Source of the DNA: Juglans regia
Taxonomy: Eukaryota > Streptophyta > Magnoliopsida > Fagales > Juglandaceae
Length of the DNA stretch: 64,000 nt
Direction of reading: 5' to 3'
NCBI RefSeq assembly: GCF_001411555.2
Contig: NC_049915.1
Coordinates: 20,121,424 to 20,185,423 of the forward strand
Positions 1 to 13,418 of the stretch are shown in pieces. The notes below the pieces were generated by a model. That model was not told where the DNA came from, ran no database searches, and saw only the letters and a list, made by a program, of their open reading frames with translations. Numbering within the stretch: position 1 is the stretch's first letter; the number at the start of each line of letters is the position of its first letter. Both the position numbers and the translations under genes were made by a program.

Positions 1-989
1 ACTACTACTACTCCTTCTCCAGCCTAGCTAGCTATTTAACTGGGCCATATCATTAATTAATTAAGCACTTTAATATATAATTTCTTGCTTCTAGTTTTCA
101 ACTTCTATCAGGCACCTCGATCTCTCTCTTTTCTGCCACTAACCTTAATTGTGATAGAAATTTTAATTACCTGAAACAAGTCATGATCAGGACGTTTCCG
201 ATCGATCGAGTTTATATAGTTCACCAACTCGGTCGATCTGTTGAGGAAATTAATTAATTATATGTTTTATTGTTAGTTAATAAAATCTTATATATATAGT
301 CCCTAGCTAGCTAATCAATATTCCCAAGTGATTATTATTAATTAATGTTGTATCTTATAGCTAGCTGATTTCTCATGTACGTGGCAATATTAATTCTGTC
401 CTCTTGTCAAAGAAATTATATGTTATATGCATGTCAAGGCCAGTTATAAAACTACCAAAAGTACTATTATAAGCAACTTAAATAAAAATAAATAAATATA
501 TGTAGGATAGTGAATGAATACTTTTTCTAAAATTTATTAGGACCGGAGTGCCATAGCTAGTACTTGCAGTGAACTGAATTTATTTACTTGATTGTTTGGA
601 TTTGCCTGGCTGAATTCAGTTCAAGCCCGTTTGTTGTGGGTAGTGTAATGGGCCTCGATATAATAGTGGGGTATCTCCGTGACAAAAGCCCATCCGGCCA
701 TATCCACTTCTCAACAAAGGCCAAGCTTCTCGATATGCCTTTGTTGGCTGAGGCAGAGGCTGGTGTCAGAATTTCAACCGAAGTGGGTTCCCTAGGCCTG
801 ATGAAGAGGTATGCCTTTGTTGGCTTAGTGTGGTTCAAATGTACCAATTTCTACAAAATGCTTCATGTGGGTGATTATGTAAGATTGAACATGCAATGGA
901 AGCAACTTTATTGAATGTCAGAATTGGCAAAAATGGTGCTGGGCGGTTCTGATCTCAGCGTAAATGGAAAGGAAAGGGAGCAAGGAAGG
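1..989. other. AT-rich intergenic DNA
   Basis: No gene is supported here. The stretch is AT-rich with many short palindromic words such as CTAGCTAG and TTAATTAA. A 108-codon open frame at 588-914 resembles nothing I recognise and has no flanking splice or promoter context. Confidence 0.6.
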
Positions 990-3890
990 GAAGGATCAAT
1001 TCTGTGTCTTAATTACTTGCTTCTCTATGCTATATAATAATGAGTTTATAGAAAGAATCAACTAAGCTATGTAATGAAGAAGTATTGAAATATCCCTAAA
1101 CGAATATACAAATAACAAATTATTTGCTGAAAGTTGGTTGGGAATTCTGTTGCATATTCCTTAGGGCATTTGGCTGTGTAGCAACTAGTATATCATTCCG
1201 TAATATCCGCCTGCAAGATGGAAAATAGATATTTCTATTCCCATCTTGGATAACAAAAATAAAAATTGTGAGGATGGAAGGGCTTTTGTGAATATATCTG
1301 TACGCAGAGAAGAAGAACGAATGGAGCAAGTCCGCAGGAAACCAGTTTGTATTTTGTCGCGGATGAGATGACAATCCATCTCGATATGTTTGGTGTGCTT
1401 GTGAAAAACCGGATTCTTGGCAATGTGGAGCGCGGCTTGATTATCACAGTACATATCTATTGGAAGAGAAATGGATAGGTGCAAATATTGAAGTATATAA
1501 GATAACCACTACAATTCACATGAAGTTGTTGCCATGGTCCTATACTTGGCCTCAGAGGAGGAGCGAGAGAAGATTGTCTATTTCTTTGATCACCATGAGA
1601 TGTGTGATTGTCTAAGAAAAATACAAAATTCTATAACTGAGCAACGTGATTCTGGGCAAGAGGCCCAATCCGAGTATGAGCATGCTCGAAGAGTAAGTGA
1701 AGAACGGGAAGAGAAAAGAAGGCCTTGCCCAGGAGCATTTTTAATGTTCCGTAGGACTTGATGAGCAGCATGTAGGTGTGTCGTTATAGGTGTTGTCATA
1801 AATTGGCTCAAGTGCTGGACTGAATAGCAGAGATCGGACCGAGTGATGTTGAGGTAGAGGAGTCTACCAACTAAGTGCCGATAGGAGAGTGGATTTGAGA
1901 GAGGATCGCCATCATCTTTGCGAAGCTTGAGGTTTGGATCCATAGGTAATTTGAGGGGTCAAGAACCAAGTGAGCCAACATCAGCTAAAATGTCAAGTGC
2001 ATACTTACGCTGGCAGATGGAAATTCCTTTGGAAGAACGGGCAACCTCAATACCAAGGTAGTAACAGAGATTGCCAAGAAACTTAATTCTGAAGTGATCA
2101 TTGAGAAATCCTTAAAGAAGTTCAATAGACTCCATGTGAGAGCTAACGATGATAATATCGTCGACATAGATAAGGAGGGCATTGAATGATCCATTTTTTA
2201 GTTGAGTAAAAAGGCTATAGTCAGCTTTGGACTGCTAAAAACCAAAAACAAGTAAAGCATCAGAAAATTTTTGGTACCATTGTCTCAAGGCTTGTTTCAA
2301 GCCATAGAGACTTTTGTTGAGGCGGCAAACTTGGGATGAAGACCCCTTTGAAAAACTAGGTGGTTTGCGCATGAATATTTCTTCATCTAAATCGCCATGA
2401 AGAAATGCATTTTGAACGTCGAATTGCTTGAGGAACTAGCCTTGAATGGATGCAGCAGGTAACAAAGTTCAGACAGTGGCTAATTTTGCCACGGGTGAGA
2501 AGGTTTCAATGTAGTTGAGCCCTTCCTGTTGGGTAAAACCTTTGGCGACTAAGCGTGCCTTGTAGCGCTCGATGCTGCCATTCGAATGATACTTGATCTT
2601 AAATATCCATTTGTAGCCAATAGCACGCTTGCCAAGGGCAGGGCAACAAGAGACCAAGTGTTGTTGAGTTCAAGAGCAGCTATTTCAAATCGCATAGCCT
2701 CACACCAGTTAGAATTTTTAATAGCTTCACCATATGAAGAAGGCTCAATGGGGGATGAAATGGCAGATGCAAAAGATAAATAAGAGGGAGATAATTTGTG
2801 AAAAGAAAGAGGGGAAGATAGAGGAAAAGCTTTACCAATTGGACAGGGTGCTGCCACAGACAATGATGAAGAAGGATCATTAAGAGCATGAGCCACCTGC
2901 AAATAAGAATAATCCATTGTTTGTAAAAGAGGTGGGTTGAGTAGGGAAGGGCAGATGTAGTTATTGAGGTGAGCAGGAGTGTTGCGTGTTCGTATGGAAC
3001 GTCGAAGTGGCGATTGTGGAGGTGGTGAAGGTGCTATTGGGAAAACTTGAGGTGCTTATGTTGGATGTGGTTTGGCATGGAGAGTTCCTTGAGGCGTGGG
3101 AATGGTGCATGTGGAATCAGGGTCAGGTAAAGAGAAATTAGGGGATAGTGTTAGGGTGGAGAGTATGTCCTGTGTGGGAAGAAGGGAGGGAGTATGAAAT
3201 GGGAAGAGTGTTTCTTGAAAAATAACATTGTGGGATATACAAATTTGATGGGTGTCAAGGTTAAGTAACTTGTAGCCTTTAACATCAAAAGGGTAGTCGA
3301 GAAATGCACAACGTCAACTACGAGGATCAAACTTGTGACGATGTTGGGAAATAGTTGATGCAAGTGCAAGGTAGCCAAAAACACATAAATGTGAGTAAGA
3401 AGGTGGCTTATGAAAAAGTAATTCATAGGGAGTTTTATTCTGGAGAAGGGGAGTGGGAATTCAGTTGATCAAGTAAGTGGTGGTAAGAACATAGTCTGAC
3501 CAAAAACGTAGGGGGATTCGAGATTGAAATCGAAGAGCACGAGCAACCTTAAGAAGGTGTCGGTACTTACACTCGACCAAGCCATTTTGATGGGGTGTTT
3601 CAACACAAGATTTTTGATGGATACTATGCATTTGTTATAATAGAAATCAGCCATGTAAAACACGAGTCCATTGTCACCGCACATAATTTTTACTTAGGTG
3701 TTGAATTGATTTTCGACTAAATGGCAAAAAGACTTAAGGCATGAGCGAGCATTAGATTTCTTTTTCAATAAATAAACCCAAGTGCATCGTGAATAGCCAT
3801 CAATAATAGTGTTTATTATGAGAAGGTTTTTCCATGTGACAAAGCCCTTATAAGCAAGAGAATGCAACTACTAAAAAAATGAAAACTCAT
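990..3890 (-). mobile_element. Degenerate Ty1/copia retrotransposon fragment
   Basis: On the minus strand the remains of a copia pol gene read from about 3,680 down to 1,185. Pieces of the integrase C-terminal region (about 3,684-3,100) come first. The reverse transcriptase start follows (GYKWIFKIK and [10 protein letters not shown] motifs, about 2,657-2,469), then the late RT segment (YRHLVGRLLYLNITR, about 1,943-1,700). Last is RNase H (YCDNQAALHIA and HIEMDCHLIRDK, about 1,484-1,250). Frames change repeatedly, so the coding capacity is lost. A degraded polypurine tract sits near 1,213-1,222 (-). The sequence beyond it, about 1,212 down to 990, is probably the 3' LTR, though I could not fix its end. 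No gag, protease or 5' LTR is visible near 3,890, so the copy is 5'-truncated. Confidence 0.85.
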
Positions 3891-6800
3891 GGTGAAGTTG
3901 TCCAGCCATAAGTCTCTTGTGTATTCTTCTCTGTCCAACCCTTTAAAAAGAGTCTTTTAAAAAAAAAAAAAAAAGTCTTACACATGACCACGTGCGGCTC
4001 ACACGCTGACCCACCTTCCATTTGTTCTAGATCAAACTTCTCTTTACACGTCTGGATCTTTGACCTTTGACCACCAAACAAAAAGAATATTAATTTTTAT
4101 TTTTATTTTAATGGGGGAATATTTGGTCATTTCCTAAGCACTAGCCTTTGTTTGCTTTAGGGCCTTGGATTGGACATCAGTGTTAGTAATCCCTTGCACG
4201 TGGCCGGGTTTCTTGCTTTGAATAATTAATTCCATCCTGCTTTTCATGGCACGTGGAGTTGGCTACCTCTTTAATTTGTTGAAAGCATTTTCCTTTTAGT
4301 TTTAAGAGATGTTTAATTCTACCGGTTAAGTCATGATTTGATTATTATTAACCGATCGAACGCATGCATCATGCAACTTTCTTTGGTCGGTGCTCGTGAT
4401 CATGATCATGATCATGATCTAGATCTAGATCAGGCTTTTATCGTCCAAAAGTTCACTTCTTTTTTCAGGGGTTCTGATTACTTTATTTCTTTTTTCGTTA
4501 ATTTTGGTTTTTTTTTTTTTTTATGGATATTTTGTTTGTCTATCATGTTGCAAATCATGGGTGTCAAGATTTTAACATTTTTCTCATCATGTGGCTTACA
4601 TTTTCTCCTGGAATTAATAGGTCTTTTAATTTGAAGATCAAGACCACAAACATATGATAAGATATATTCATCCAAAAAAAAAAAAAAATTATATCCATAG
4701 ATTTGGAATGAAGACATTTTAATACGTGGCGTATAAATATAGCACGTACAACCAAAATAAACAACATGAATCTGGCACGTGATGAACCGCTGAATTTGAT
4801 TATAATTTTTTTTTTTTAATGAAAAGGGCCGAAACTCTAATATATTAATTTTATTAATGTGTCTTTAAACAATAATATATATCCAAAAGGGGGCGAATTA
4901 GTTTTAGTAAGTTAATTTCTTGATTTTTTTATTTATTTTTAGGCATTCATGATTTAACGATATTATGTAAAATAGTAGTACTATTAATTATATATATTTT
5001 ATTTTCTAGGCCGCCAGTACTAATTAATTATATTTTTGTTGCAATTGTATATCTACTAATTAACACACCCGTCCAAAACACTATTAATGTGAAATGCTAA
5101 TTTTACATGAAGTCGTATAAAAATAAAGGTGTTGCAATGCATGGGTCTAAATTGAATTTTTATATAAATATTGTAATGGGCCGGTCTCATGATAAGTACT
5201 ACTAGTCATGTGCTGTAAACAGCACACTACTATTTTGTAAGTAATACAACGTACTCTTAAGGAAATGAAATTAAGGAGAATTAATAAGAAAGATCAGAAA
5301 AGTTCCTACGTACTCCATTTTATTAATTAGTTGAAAATAGGCTCAAATGTAACTAATTTAAAGAGTTATGAATTTCAAAGTACGTACACATGCATGATGA
5401 TCAGTACGTATAGTACTGATCATTTAAACATTCAAAATCCACATTATATTTAACTCAGTTCGACCTACTCTTGTAGATTTTATATTAGCCTGCTAGCTAT
5501 ATATAATTAATTAGCAACATTAATTATTAGTTCTAAAACCTTGCTCGCTCGAACGAGCAATCTAAACTCAAGTCCAAATTCCTTCCTCTAGATTCGTCTA
5601 TCCCTACACGATGGGAATGATCTTCCTAGAAAAGTAGATCTTGCTCATGATCATAAACTCTATTTCCAGCTTGCTTTTTGGTAAAACTTATATATACATG
5701 CACGTACTTTACCCAAACTGTGATTTATAATTTGAATGATAGAGTAAATAATTAAGTAAGGGTACAATGGAACACTGATATGTAAAGATAGAGAGACACA
5801 GCTTCCAGCCGATCGGGGTGGCAAATTTTCTTTTACACCCACGAATAAGACACTGCCACATATAGGTTGTACTAAAGTAAACAATAAATCACATACAGAT
5901 TATCACAATATTTTATTTTCTCCATCACTTTTCATATCTCTCTCCCCCTCACCCCGCACCCATCTCTCTCTCTCTCTCTCTCTCTCCCCCCCCCCCCTTC
6001 CCACCCATCGTCCTGCTCAGATTTCTACTGAGGAACTCATAAAATTTGTCCTTTTCAAAGAGCCTCTCACCTGAACCCACAACCACACACAACTCTTGTA
6101 CTTCTTGTGCTTTCATAGTTAACACTCGATGCTATTTGGCATTTGCTTTGTCCAACGTGTGTGAGTTCTCATTTCTTCATTATTTCTATCCATCTTTTTT
6201 TGTATTTTCTTTTTATTGCTGCCTCCATCTCTGTCTCTCAATCTTTCGGCTGATCCCTGCATTTTCCATTGCAATCATTTCCATCTTCACCTCAAGTAAT
6301 GGTTAAAATCCTTTCCATTGCATCTCAAAAAGAGACTATTTTTCAAAATTGAAAAACCAATTCGAATTTAGAGAGAGAAAAAGGATCAAAAGAACCCACT
6401 TACTTACACCATTCCCAAGTAAAGTTTTTTTTTTTTTTTTTTTGAGTATTCCCAATGAAAGTTTTGACATTGGTTTGTGGTTGATTCAGGTTCTTCAGAC
6501 GGTAGGAAATTTTAAATTGGAAATTTCATCGAACTTGTGGTGTGCTAGACTTCTCTTGAAATCCAAACAATTTAACCAAACTTGTCGGCATGACAACCAC
6601 ATGGACGCGTTAAATAGTAGAGAGAAGCTAACCTGGACGAACAGCTTTGATAGTCCTGAATCCATCAGAGAGCTAAGGTTTTCAAGAAACCAGCAATATA
6701 TAAACATGTCTCTCTCTGATAGTTGAAGTAGTTACTTTAGTGGATGATATGATAGAGAGAGAGAGAGTGGGGGGTAGTAAGCATAGGGTGGAGAGAATGG

Positions 6801-6936
6801 GAAAAGAGGTGGAAAAATAAAAATAAATCATGTACATGTGGAGTGTAAATTTTAGGTTGTACACGTCCTATGTGGTGGATTTCTATTGGTTGGTGTCAAA
6901 ATTAAATTTACAACCGACCGATTTAGAGCTTTTTCC
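3891..6936. other. Intergenic AT-rich DNA
   Basis: No gene is supported. It contains a run of A (3,960-3,974), two direct TTGACC boxes spaced 7 bp apart (4,060-4,072), a short tandem GATCAT/CTAGAT repeat near 4,396-4,430, a perfect 9-bp-arm palindrome around 5,399-5,421, and poly-T or poly-A runs. Open frames at 6,046-6,306 and 6,349-6,726 are low-complexity and unrecognised. Confidence 0.55.
5963..5997. repeat. (CT)n microsatellite followed by a C run
   Basis: About 24 bp of perfect CT repeat run directly into a run of about 12 C, inside a longer pyrimidine-rich stretch from about 5,935. Confidence 0.9.
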
Positions 6937-7509
6937 CACTACAACATAATGTGTTTTTTGCGGCGACATTTTTCCGCCGCAAAAAATGTCAAAAGTGTAG
7001 TTAAAGATCTAAAGCCACAATTTTACAATCGCAGAACAAACGCCACAAATTCAGCGTGACACCTGACCCATTTCTCGCCGCAACCTAAACCATCGAAGAT
7101 TGCCCACAAATTACGACAGATTTCCCCCACCGATATTGACCCCGAGTTTACTGCCGCAGCTACCTATCCACCCAATCGACGAAATCACCGCAAAATTGCA
7201 AACCTAGCCGCGAGCATGTGTTCTTCGCAAACAACCAATCCTCTTGGCCAGGTTGTTCGTCGCACAATCCATTATCCATCTCAATGATTTGGAATCGCCA
7301 GTCAAATTTTCTGCAGTTTTCAGGCCACCGCATAAATCCGTAGGTACGTATAAATGCAATAACCCATTTTCGGCAGTTTGCGAAATTGCAGGGCAATTTT
7401 TTCCTTTATTTATTTGTGTATTTCGACCCAATAGGGATGTATTTACGGTCGATTTATTTGTTATCAGTATGATTATCTAGGGAAATTAGTTTTCTAGATT
7501 GGGAGGAGC

Positions 7510-7626
7510 ATTGAAAACAGATTGAGGAAATGTATTGGAATTGGCCAGTACTGAATTTCCTCAATCTGTTTTCAATGGTACTACTTTACTCTCAAATTCC
7601 CTATAATTATAGGGACATTTGAGAGT
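7510..7626. repeat. Two consecutive inverted repeats
   Basis: The 22-bp arms at 7,510-7,531 and 7,555-7,576 are perfect inverted copies (ATTGAAAACAGATTGAGGAA and its complement). A second hairpin follows at 7,588-7,626 (ACTCTCAAAT ... ATTTGAGAGT, with an inner TCCCTATAATTATAGGGA palindrome). Both lie inside the CACTA element, and their role is unknown. Confidence 0.85.
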
Positions 7627-8444
7627 AATCTGTTCAAAATTATATGAAGCGATGTTGTTTTCAGGCTATTTTTCCTATATATATAATCATTCTGGGAAAA
7701 TTGCATGGAGGCCATTAATATATCAATGATAGAAAATGACCTAAATTAACTTGAAGACTTTACACACTATATGTCAATTGAAAGCAGTATGCCATAAGAA
7801 GCCTCATATAGAAATTAATCCCTCAAATATATGAGTTTATAACTTGGTTTAGCAGTCCCACATTTAATCCATACTTGGAATTTCAACATGCCAATAGTAC
7901 TACAATCTGATCGCAAAAACATGTACATACAAGCAATAAGAAAATCTCAATGATCCAGCAGTTCTTTAGGGTCTTGGCTACCACAACCAAATCAGCACTG
8001 CCCTTAAATTCTTCATATATTGACCTGTTGCAATACAACAACAGCATAAACTCAGACCATAGCACGAACAAATTAATAACCACCAATAAATATGTACAGC
8101 TGAAAACTACTACTACAACCCTAGTCCATATTATCATGGGTCTTGAAGCTGTTCAACATGTTTTGTACCTTAATCCACATTATGTTAGCTAACATCATAG
8201 TTTAAACAATTGTTATCTCAAACAAGTCTTAATAAGCATTTCAAAATTAGCCCATTCAAGGAAAAAAAACCAACTGTTCACTGTGTTAATCTGAGTCTCT
8301 TAGCATCCAGTTTTTGCTAGGTAAGGGTTCAGATTAACTTAGGAAACTTCCTTATTAAAATATAATAACAGATCATCATATACACACATGCCTACACACA
8401 CACATAGATGACATGGCTGTGTGGATCAATAGTCTTATATAAAA

Positions 8445-8644
8445 GCAATATATATATATATATATGTATATAGATTTCTGGGTTTTTATATATACATGTG
8501 TGTATATATATATATATAGCAACCACATCTTGCATATAATATATATATATATAACTACTTGTATATGGTAACTTCTAAATCCAACCATGTTCTTGACATA
8601 TAAAATATAAAGGTGCATGCATGCATGCAAGCAGTATTTCTTGT

Positions 8645-8686
<42 letters not shown>
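8445..8686. repeat. Cluster of (AT/TA)n microsatellites
   Basis: Several TA repeats occur at about 8,447-8,470, 8,502-8,518, 8,539-8,553 and 8,649-8,686; the last is about 38 bp and uninterrupted. The open frame across them encodes only a repetitive IYIYIY stretch and is not a gene. Confidence 0.9.
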
Positions 8687-8688
<2 letters not shown>

Positions 8689-9718
8689 CATGAGAGACAC
8701 TCCCATCTCCTAAAAAACAAGTTTGCCCCTACATATTTTGTGCAAAAACAGTATAGATATGAATGGAAATAACTTAGATGTCAATTATAGCCTTGGACTA
8801 ATTCATTGGTGATCTTTGAGGGTTACGGTTTCTCTTTCAATTATTTATGATAGTGCTATCATATTTTGCCTTCCTCTCATTAATCTCTGTTTTTGTCCCT
8901 TACCCTTATGCACTTAAACGTATAAAGATTTCCATTTTTTCCAAGTTATTTGGGTATTCATGTAGTTTTTTGTTTCCCAGCAAATTAATGGCCATGGCAT
9001 ATTTCAAATTATTCCTTGTTCAAAATACTAAGTGAAACACATGTTATTTTATCATATTCAATACAATCATTTAGATGTCAACCAGAAATTCAACTTAGGT
9101 ATCTTAATGGTCTTCATCACTATTATGGTGATTCTGATTTGACTATAACACTTGTTTGCAAGTCAAAGCATTTAAGGACAAAATTAACCAACTTTCCCCT
9201 AAGTGCAACTTAAATTCTCTGCATGCCTGCTTATTTCATACCACCCTATGTCCCCAAAATATCTAGATGTCAAGATATGAGTCATGGAAGAATCACAATA
9301 AATATCTCAACCCAAAACTGTATACTACAGGGTATATAAAACACTATCTCTGTTACAACAATTGAGTTCCTAATACAAGATTGATTTCAATTGTACTAAA
9401 TCGTACACTTTATGTTTTTCGCAAACAAAGGGTGCAATTTAAACAAATTGCCTAGTCCCTTGTTATGAGTTTTCTTCTTTCTTTGAACATCTCCCTACCA
9501 GCAAAATGGTAGTAGATATATCTAGAATTTATTCTAATGCAATAAACCATCTTACTTGCATCATCTCCTTCACCCTCTACATCAAGAGTAGCTTTTCCAT
9601 TAATGGATTGACCAAAAGTACTAGTAGTAAATAGATATCTCCATCATAGGTTCATCAAAAGTTAGCAAAAGTTGGATCTATCAATACAATCAATTAGTTG
9701 CTGCTGGCATGTTATTGG

Positions 9719-12368
9719 CTAAGGAATGGTTTGAATCTCTCTCTGAGACTCTAATTCTGTCTCCACTTCAGACATTCGTATGTTTACACGTTCCTCATAC
9801 TCCCGCATATGGTCCCTCATAACTATGAAATCACCTTCAATCTCTTTAATCCGATGTTGGTAATATTCTGCATTTTTCCTATTTTCTGTATTTTCCTTGA
9901 CAAGACGTTCATACTCCTCATTCGGGACTCCAGGCAATTTAGGAGATTCAGGCATAACAGAGTATCACATTCCTCTGGAATACCCTGACCTATGTCCCAA
10001 AACCTCCCTGAAAAGTGTTGCTGCTGCTTCATTTGTGTGATCCTCTGGCTCTTTGGCGTTCATCTTTTGAACCATCTCATTCTGTGGAATGAAAAACCAC
10101 CCCATTACCATTATACAACTTATAAATAAGCCTTTTCATGCAATATTATTTATCTACATCTATTACACTTATTCACTTTATATTAAATTACCATGCAGTA
10201 ACTATCTATATAAATGTCACCAATGGTTCTTATACGCTTTGACTAGTCAGATCAGATTTTCTGGTTTGACCTGAAAAAATGAAACCAATTTTTCTTCTCT
10301 TTACTAGGTTTTTTGGGCTATTCACTCCTGCATTTTACTTAACAATATGTGTATAACTAGGCCAGGATTTTTGGGCTTCATCACTTGTTGCTTGCTGCAT
10401 GAATAAATGTGTAAGGCCATGTGGATAATATAGATTTCACATATTATGAACAGTGCACAATAGTAGTAGTGCCTTATAGTATTCGTATCAAAACAAGTAT
10501 AACTCGCATAGTTCTCTTCTGTACTTGATGTGATAAATCTTCCCTTTTTATTCGACCAATGCACATCTTTGTAGAAATATATCAGATTCTTGTCTTTCTA
10601 CATAATCATTGGCAAATATGTCACATTAATTCCATCTTTCCTTATATTTAAAATGATATCTATAAATTAAACTCTGTTAATGATATTAACTGATTGTAAA
10701 ACAATAGCAATACCTTCATTTCCATTAGTACAACAAAAGATGTCGTTCTGCTTGTGTGGTTAACCTTTTGTTTACGCCTATTCTCTTTGTTCTGGTCTGA
10801 CATTTTCTGCAATAAAATAGTCACGACTTAAAACCATGATATATATTTCAATACAATAATAAACTATAACATGCAGGCACAAAAATACCCTTCAAACAAC
10901 CCACCTTGCAACTCTAAAACCCAATATACTGTCTAAAACAGTGCAGACTATCTTTAACAGTTGCCTCATCGTGCATTTTAACATTCAATAAATTATAAAT
11001 ATATCTCATCAGCACTCTTTACAGCATGATGTAATATGTATCTACATCGTGCTATCTGATGACAATAATTTTCTTGTTTAAATACCCTTAAAAATGTCTC
11101 AACTTTTAACATCAATTATCCGAGCAAGGCCTTTACATGGTTACCTTAAATTCATCGGTCACCCACAGATGGCATACCCACTCCCAAACTGGTCGCTCTA
11201 CCAACGTGCCTCCATTAGCGAGTGCCTCCTCATGTGTTGCATAAGTCAAGTATCTCTGGTGTAGCTTGTAATGAAATGCATTATAAGCACGAGATAGCTG
11301 ACTTGTAACTGTTCGCGATGATTTGTTTTTGTCCAATCCAAGACAAAGTCACCTTAAATGTCCACCCAGTTAAATACACATGTACCATCATTGCCCTCTT
11401 ATTAACTCATATACCATGCAGTTATAACGAATATGCATAACGCTGATTTTGAGCCACTTTACATTTTCATAAAATAGGAACTTATGTGTTAATATTGCTG
11501 CATGCACCTTTTAACACGTAATTTTATTGATTGTGTTAAAAATTCACAATCCAACTTATCAAAAAAATAAAAATTAGTAGGCACTGCATGCTGATTTATA
11601 ATACAGTTTTATTGTTGTCTTATTAACTCTACCTCTACACAGCATGCTAATTTATAACATAACCAAATATAATTGACTCTAACATGCAGTAAAACTGTAT
11701 TCCATGTTTGAAGTTATATAAATTATTCAAGTGTCAAACACATACTCGAACACGCTCAATAAGTTTCTGATCTCTCCTTCCCGTCAACAACACTCCAGCT
11801 AACATACCTCATTTTTGTATAGTGCTGCACGACCCACGAAACTCTTGTTGTGTAGATTGTTCTATTGTTGCATGATGGGCCTATCTTTCCATCTTTGATC
11901 TCCAATGGTATCTTCCATTACTTGCGCAACTTCTCAAACTCCGTCCCCTTCGCTACTCCCCTAACATGTTTACTACCACTATTTTCTGCAATATTACAGT
12001 AGCTCAAACGTTAGAGCTGTACATTATATTCAATTTGGCATATATCTTTTATTTGATAAGTAATTTTGGCATATATCTTACCATGAATTTATAAAACTTG
12101 ACTGTAAGATGTTAATGAAAAGGTTAACAAATAGTCCAAAGTACATTACCAACTTACTCTCGGCTGTTGTATTCACCTCTGCAGGTGTAATAGGAGGCAA
12201 CTCATGATCATGAGCTGAAAATGGATCATTTGGAGGTCGAGTGGAGTCATCAGAGTGAACCTCAGGCAATTCATCTCCCAAAGTCCAAGCTGTTGATCCT
12301 GCATGCGGCTGTCTAAGTGTAGCAGGTAACACTCGTCCTCGACCTCTTCCCCTATTTGACTGATACAT
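9719..12368 (-). pseudogene. TNPA-like CACTA transposase (Ptta/En/Spm family), five exons, broken
   Basis: The minus strand gives five exons with GT-AG borders: 12,368-12,158 (MYQSNRGRGRGR, Arg/Gly-rich start), 11,985-11,756 (KGTEFEKLRK, then IPLEIKDGK), about 11,353-11,145 (AYNAFHYKLHQRYL and THEEALANGG), 10,806-10,714 (SDQNKENRRKQKVNHT) and 10,081-9,719 (EPEDHTNEAAATLFREVLGH followed by a coiled-coil tail). This is the order seen in the plant transposase family Transposase_24, which binds subterminal repeats of CACTA elements. Exons 1 and 2 join in phase. Lesions: a TAA stop at 11,918-11,920, a probable 1-bp deletion near 11,311 in the HR(E)TVT motif, and a TGA stop at 9,965-9,967 where the family normally continues. 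Few lesions suggest fairly recent inactivation. Confidence 0.8.
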
Positions 12369-13234
12369 GTTTCTTCTGCGCCAGATGACCATCCAAGTGA
12401 AAGTTTCCTTAAAACAGCAACTTAAAGGTACACCTAGAAACTACTACTTGGCATTTTTTGCTAAGAGAAGAAATTTCTTCTCTTACCAAAAGAGAAGAAA
12501 ACTGCATGTTTAAACATGTATACATGTTTCTTCTTGGCATCATCATATATATGAAGAAATCCTCCAATGAACAGCAAAGTTTTCCCCTTTATAACATGAA
12601 GTAAATTTCTAGTTAATGGCAGATTTGGTTGTGTACATTGGGACATATTTGTTCATTGTGTACACAAATGGCAAACATGTAAATGTACAAATCTGCCATT
12701 TTTGTTCATTGTGTACACAAATAGGTTCATGGTGTACGTACATGCATAGTTGTGGAAAATGGATATATGTCAGTTTCTGAAGTCTTACCAACGAGTGAAC
12801 CAAAGGCTGAAGCAGATAGTATAGCTGAAGCAAAATTTCCTGGGTCTTGCAGAAATGGAGATTTCCAAAACTGACTGTATGTTGTTCTATTTTAGCGTTA
12901 GTATTACTAGAGATGAGTAGTACTGGATAAAACAATGCATTGGTATTATAAACCAATTCTCCCGCTTCACTTCTTTTTTCTCTCCTGCGCAAGTGCATGC
13001 CGTCTGGAACTCAAAGCATGGACACATCTACTGTTGCACAAGGATTTGCTGTATCTATACTGAGCATGATCCGACAGCTGAAGCCTCTACCTAGCTAGCC
13101 ATGATGACCATTGATTATATTTCGCCGATAATCTTATGTAATTATATTCTTGCTTGAGGAACACTTGGGCTGTTGTGTTATAACTATTCTGCTACCATGT
13201 GTATAAGGGATTTAATTAACACCACTCCATATGT

Positions 13235-13418
13235 CATTTTTTGGATTCTAAATTCATTTCAATTCATCATTATAATTTTTTCAAATTTCAACACAAAATA
13301 TAATAAATAATTCAATTTTTTTAAATTCTAAAATAATAATAATATTAAAAAATAATATTATAACAATATTTTATCATCCCAACTCAATTCAACTTATTTC
13401 AACATCCAAACGCACTTT
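13235..13418. mobile_element. Degraded PIF/Harbinger-type MITE
   Basis: The interior (CAACACAAAATATAATAAAT, then AATATTAAAAAATAATATTA, then CCCAACTCAATTCAAC) is clearly related to the well-preserved MITE at 59,204-59,400. The two ends are imperfect inverted copies (TTTTTTGGATTCTAAATTC against GTTTGGATGTTGAAATAAG). The target duplication is no longer clear. Confidence 0.6.

Larger units (their letters stand above)
6937..12700 (-). mobile_element. CACTA (En/Spm) DNA transposon, one end defined
   Basis: The left end begins CACTACAACATAATG at 6,937, the hallmark of CACTA transposons. It is followed by a GC-rich subterminal hairpin (about 6,955-6,985, arms GCGGCGAC / CCGCCGC with T/A-run flanks) and further CGCCGCAA words up to about 7,080. 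A TNPA-like transposase gene reads toward this end from 12,368 (-), so 6,937 is the 3' end. I did not find a clear TTGTAGTG-type right end; the boundary given is a guess. A 20-bp direct repeat (GTTCATTGTGTACACAAAT) at about 12,651 and 12,703 may be part of the other subterminal region. Most of 7.7-9.7 kb is unrecognised AT-rich filler with AT microsatellites. Confidence 0.75.

Noticed and set aside
588..914. 108-codon open frame on the plus strand
   Set aside because: No recognised motif, overlapped by an 87-codon open frame on the other strand, and no promoter or splice context. Treated as chance.
5399..5421. Perfect palindrome GATCAGTAC...GTACTGATC
   Set aside because: A short isolated stem of 9-bp arms in AT-rich DNA. 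No flanking duplication or family.
6046..6726. Two adjacent open frames (86 and 125 codons)
   Set aside because: Low-complexity Phe/Ser/Leu-rich or unrecognised translations next to a CT-rich tract. No family resemblance.
8376..8720. 114-codon minus-strand open frame
   Set aside because: The translation is mostly IYIYIY from TA microsatellites.
12609..12998. 129-codon minus-strand open frame upstream of the CACTA transposase
   Set aside because: The sequence contains direct repeats encoding VYTMNK-like words, and nothing resembles a transposase or a known protein.
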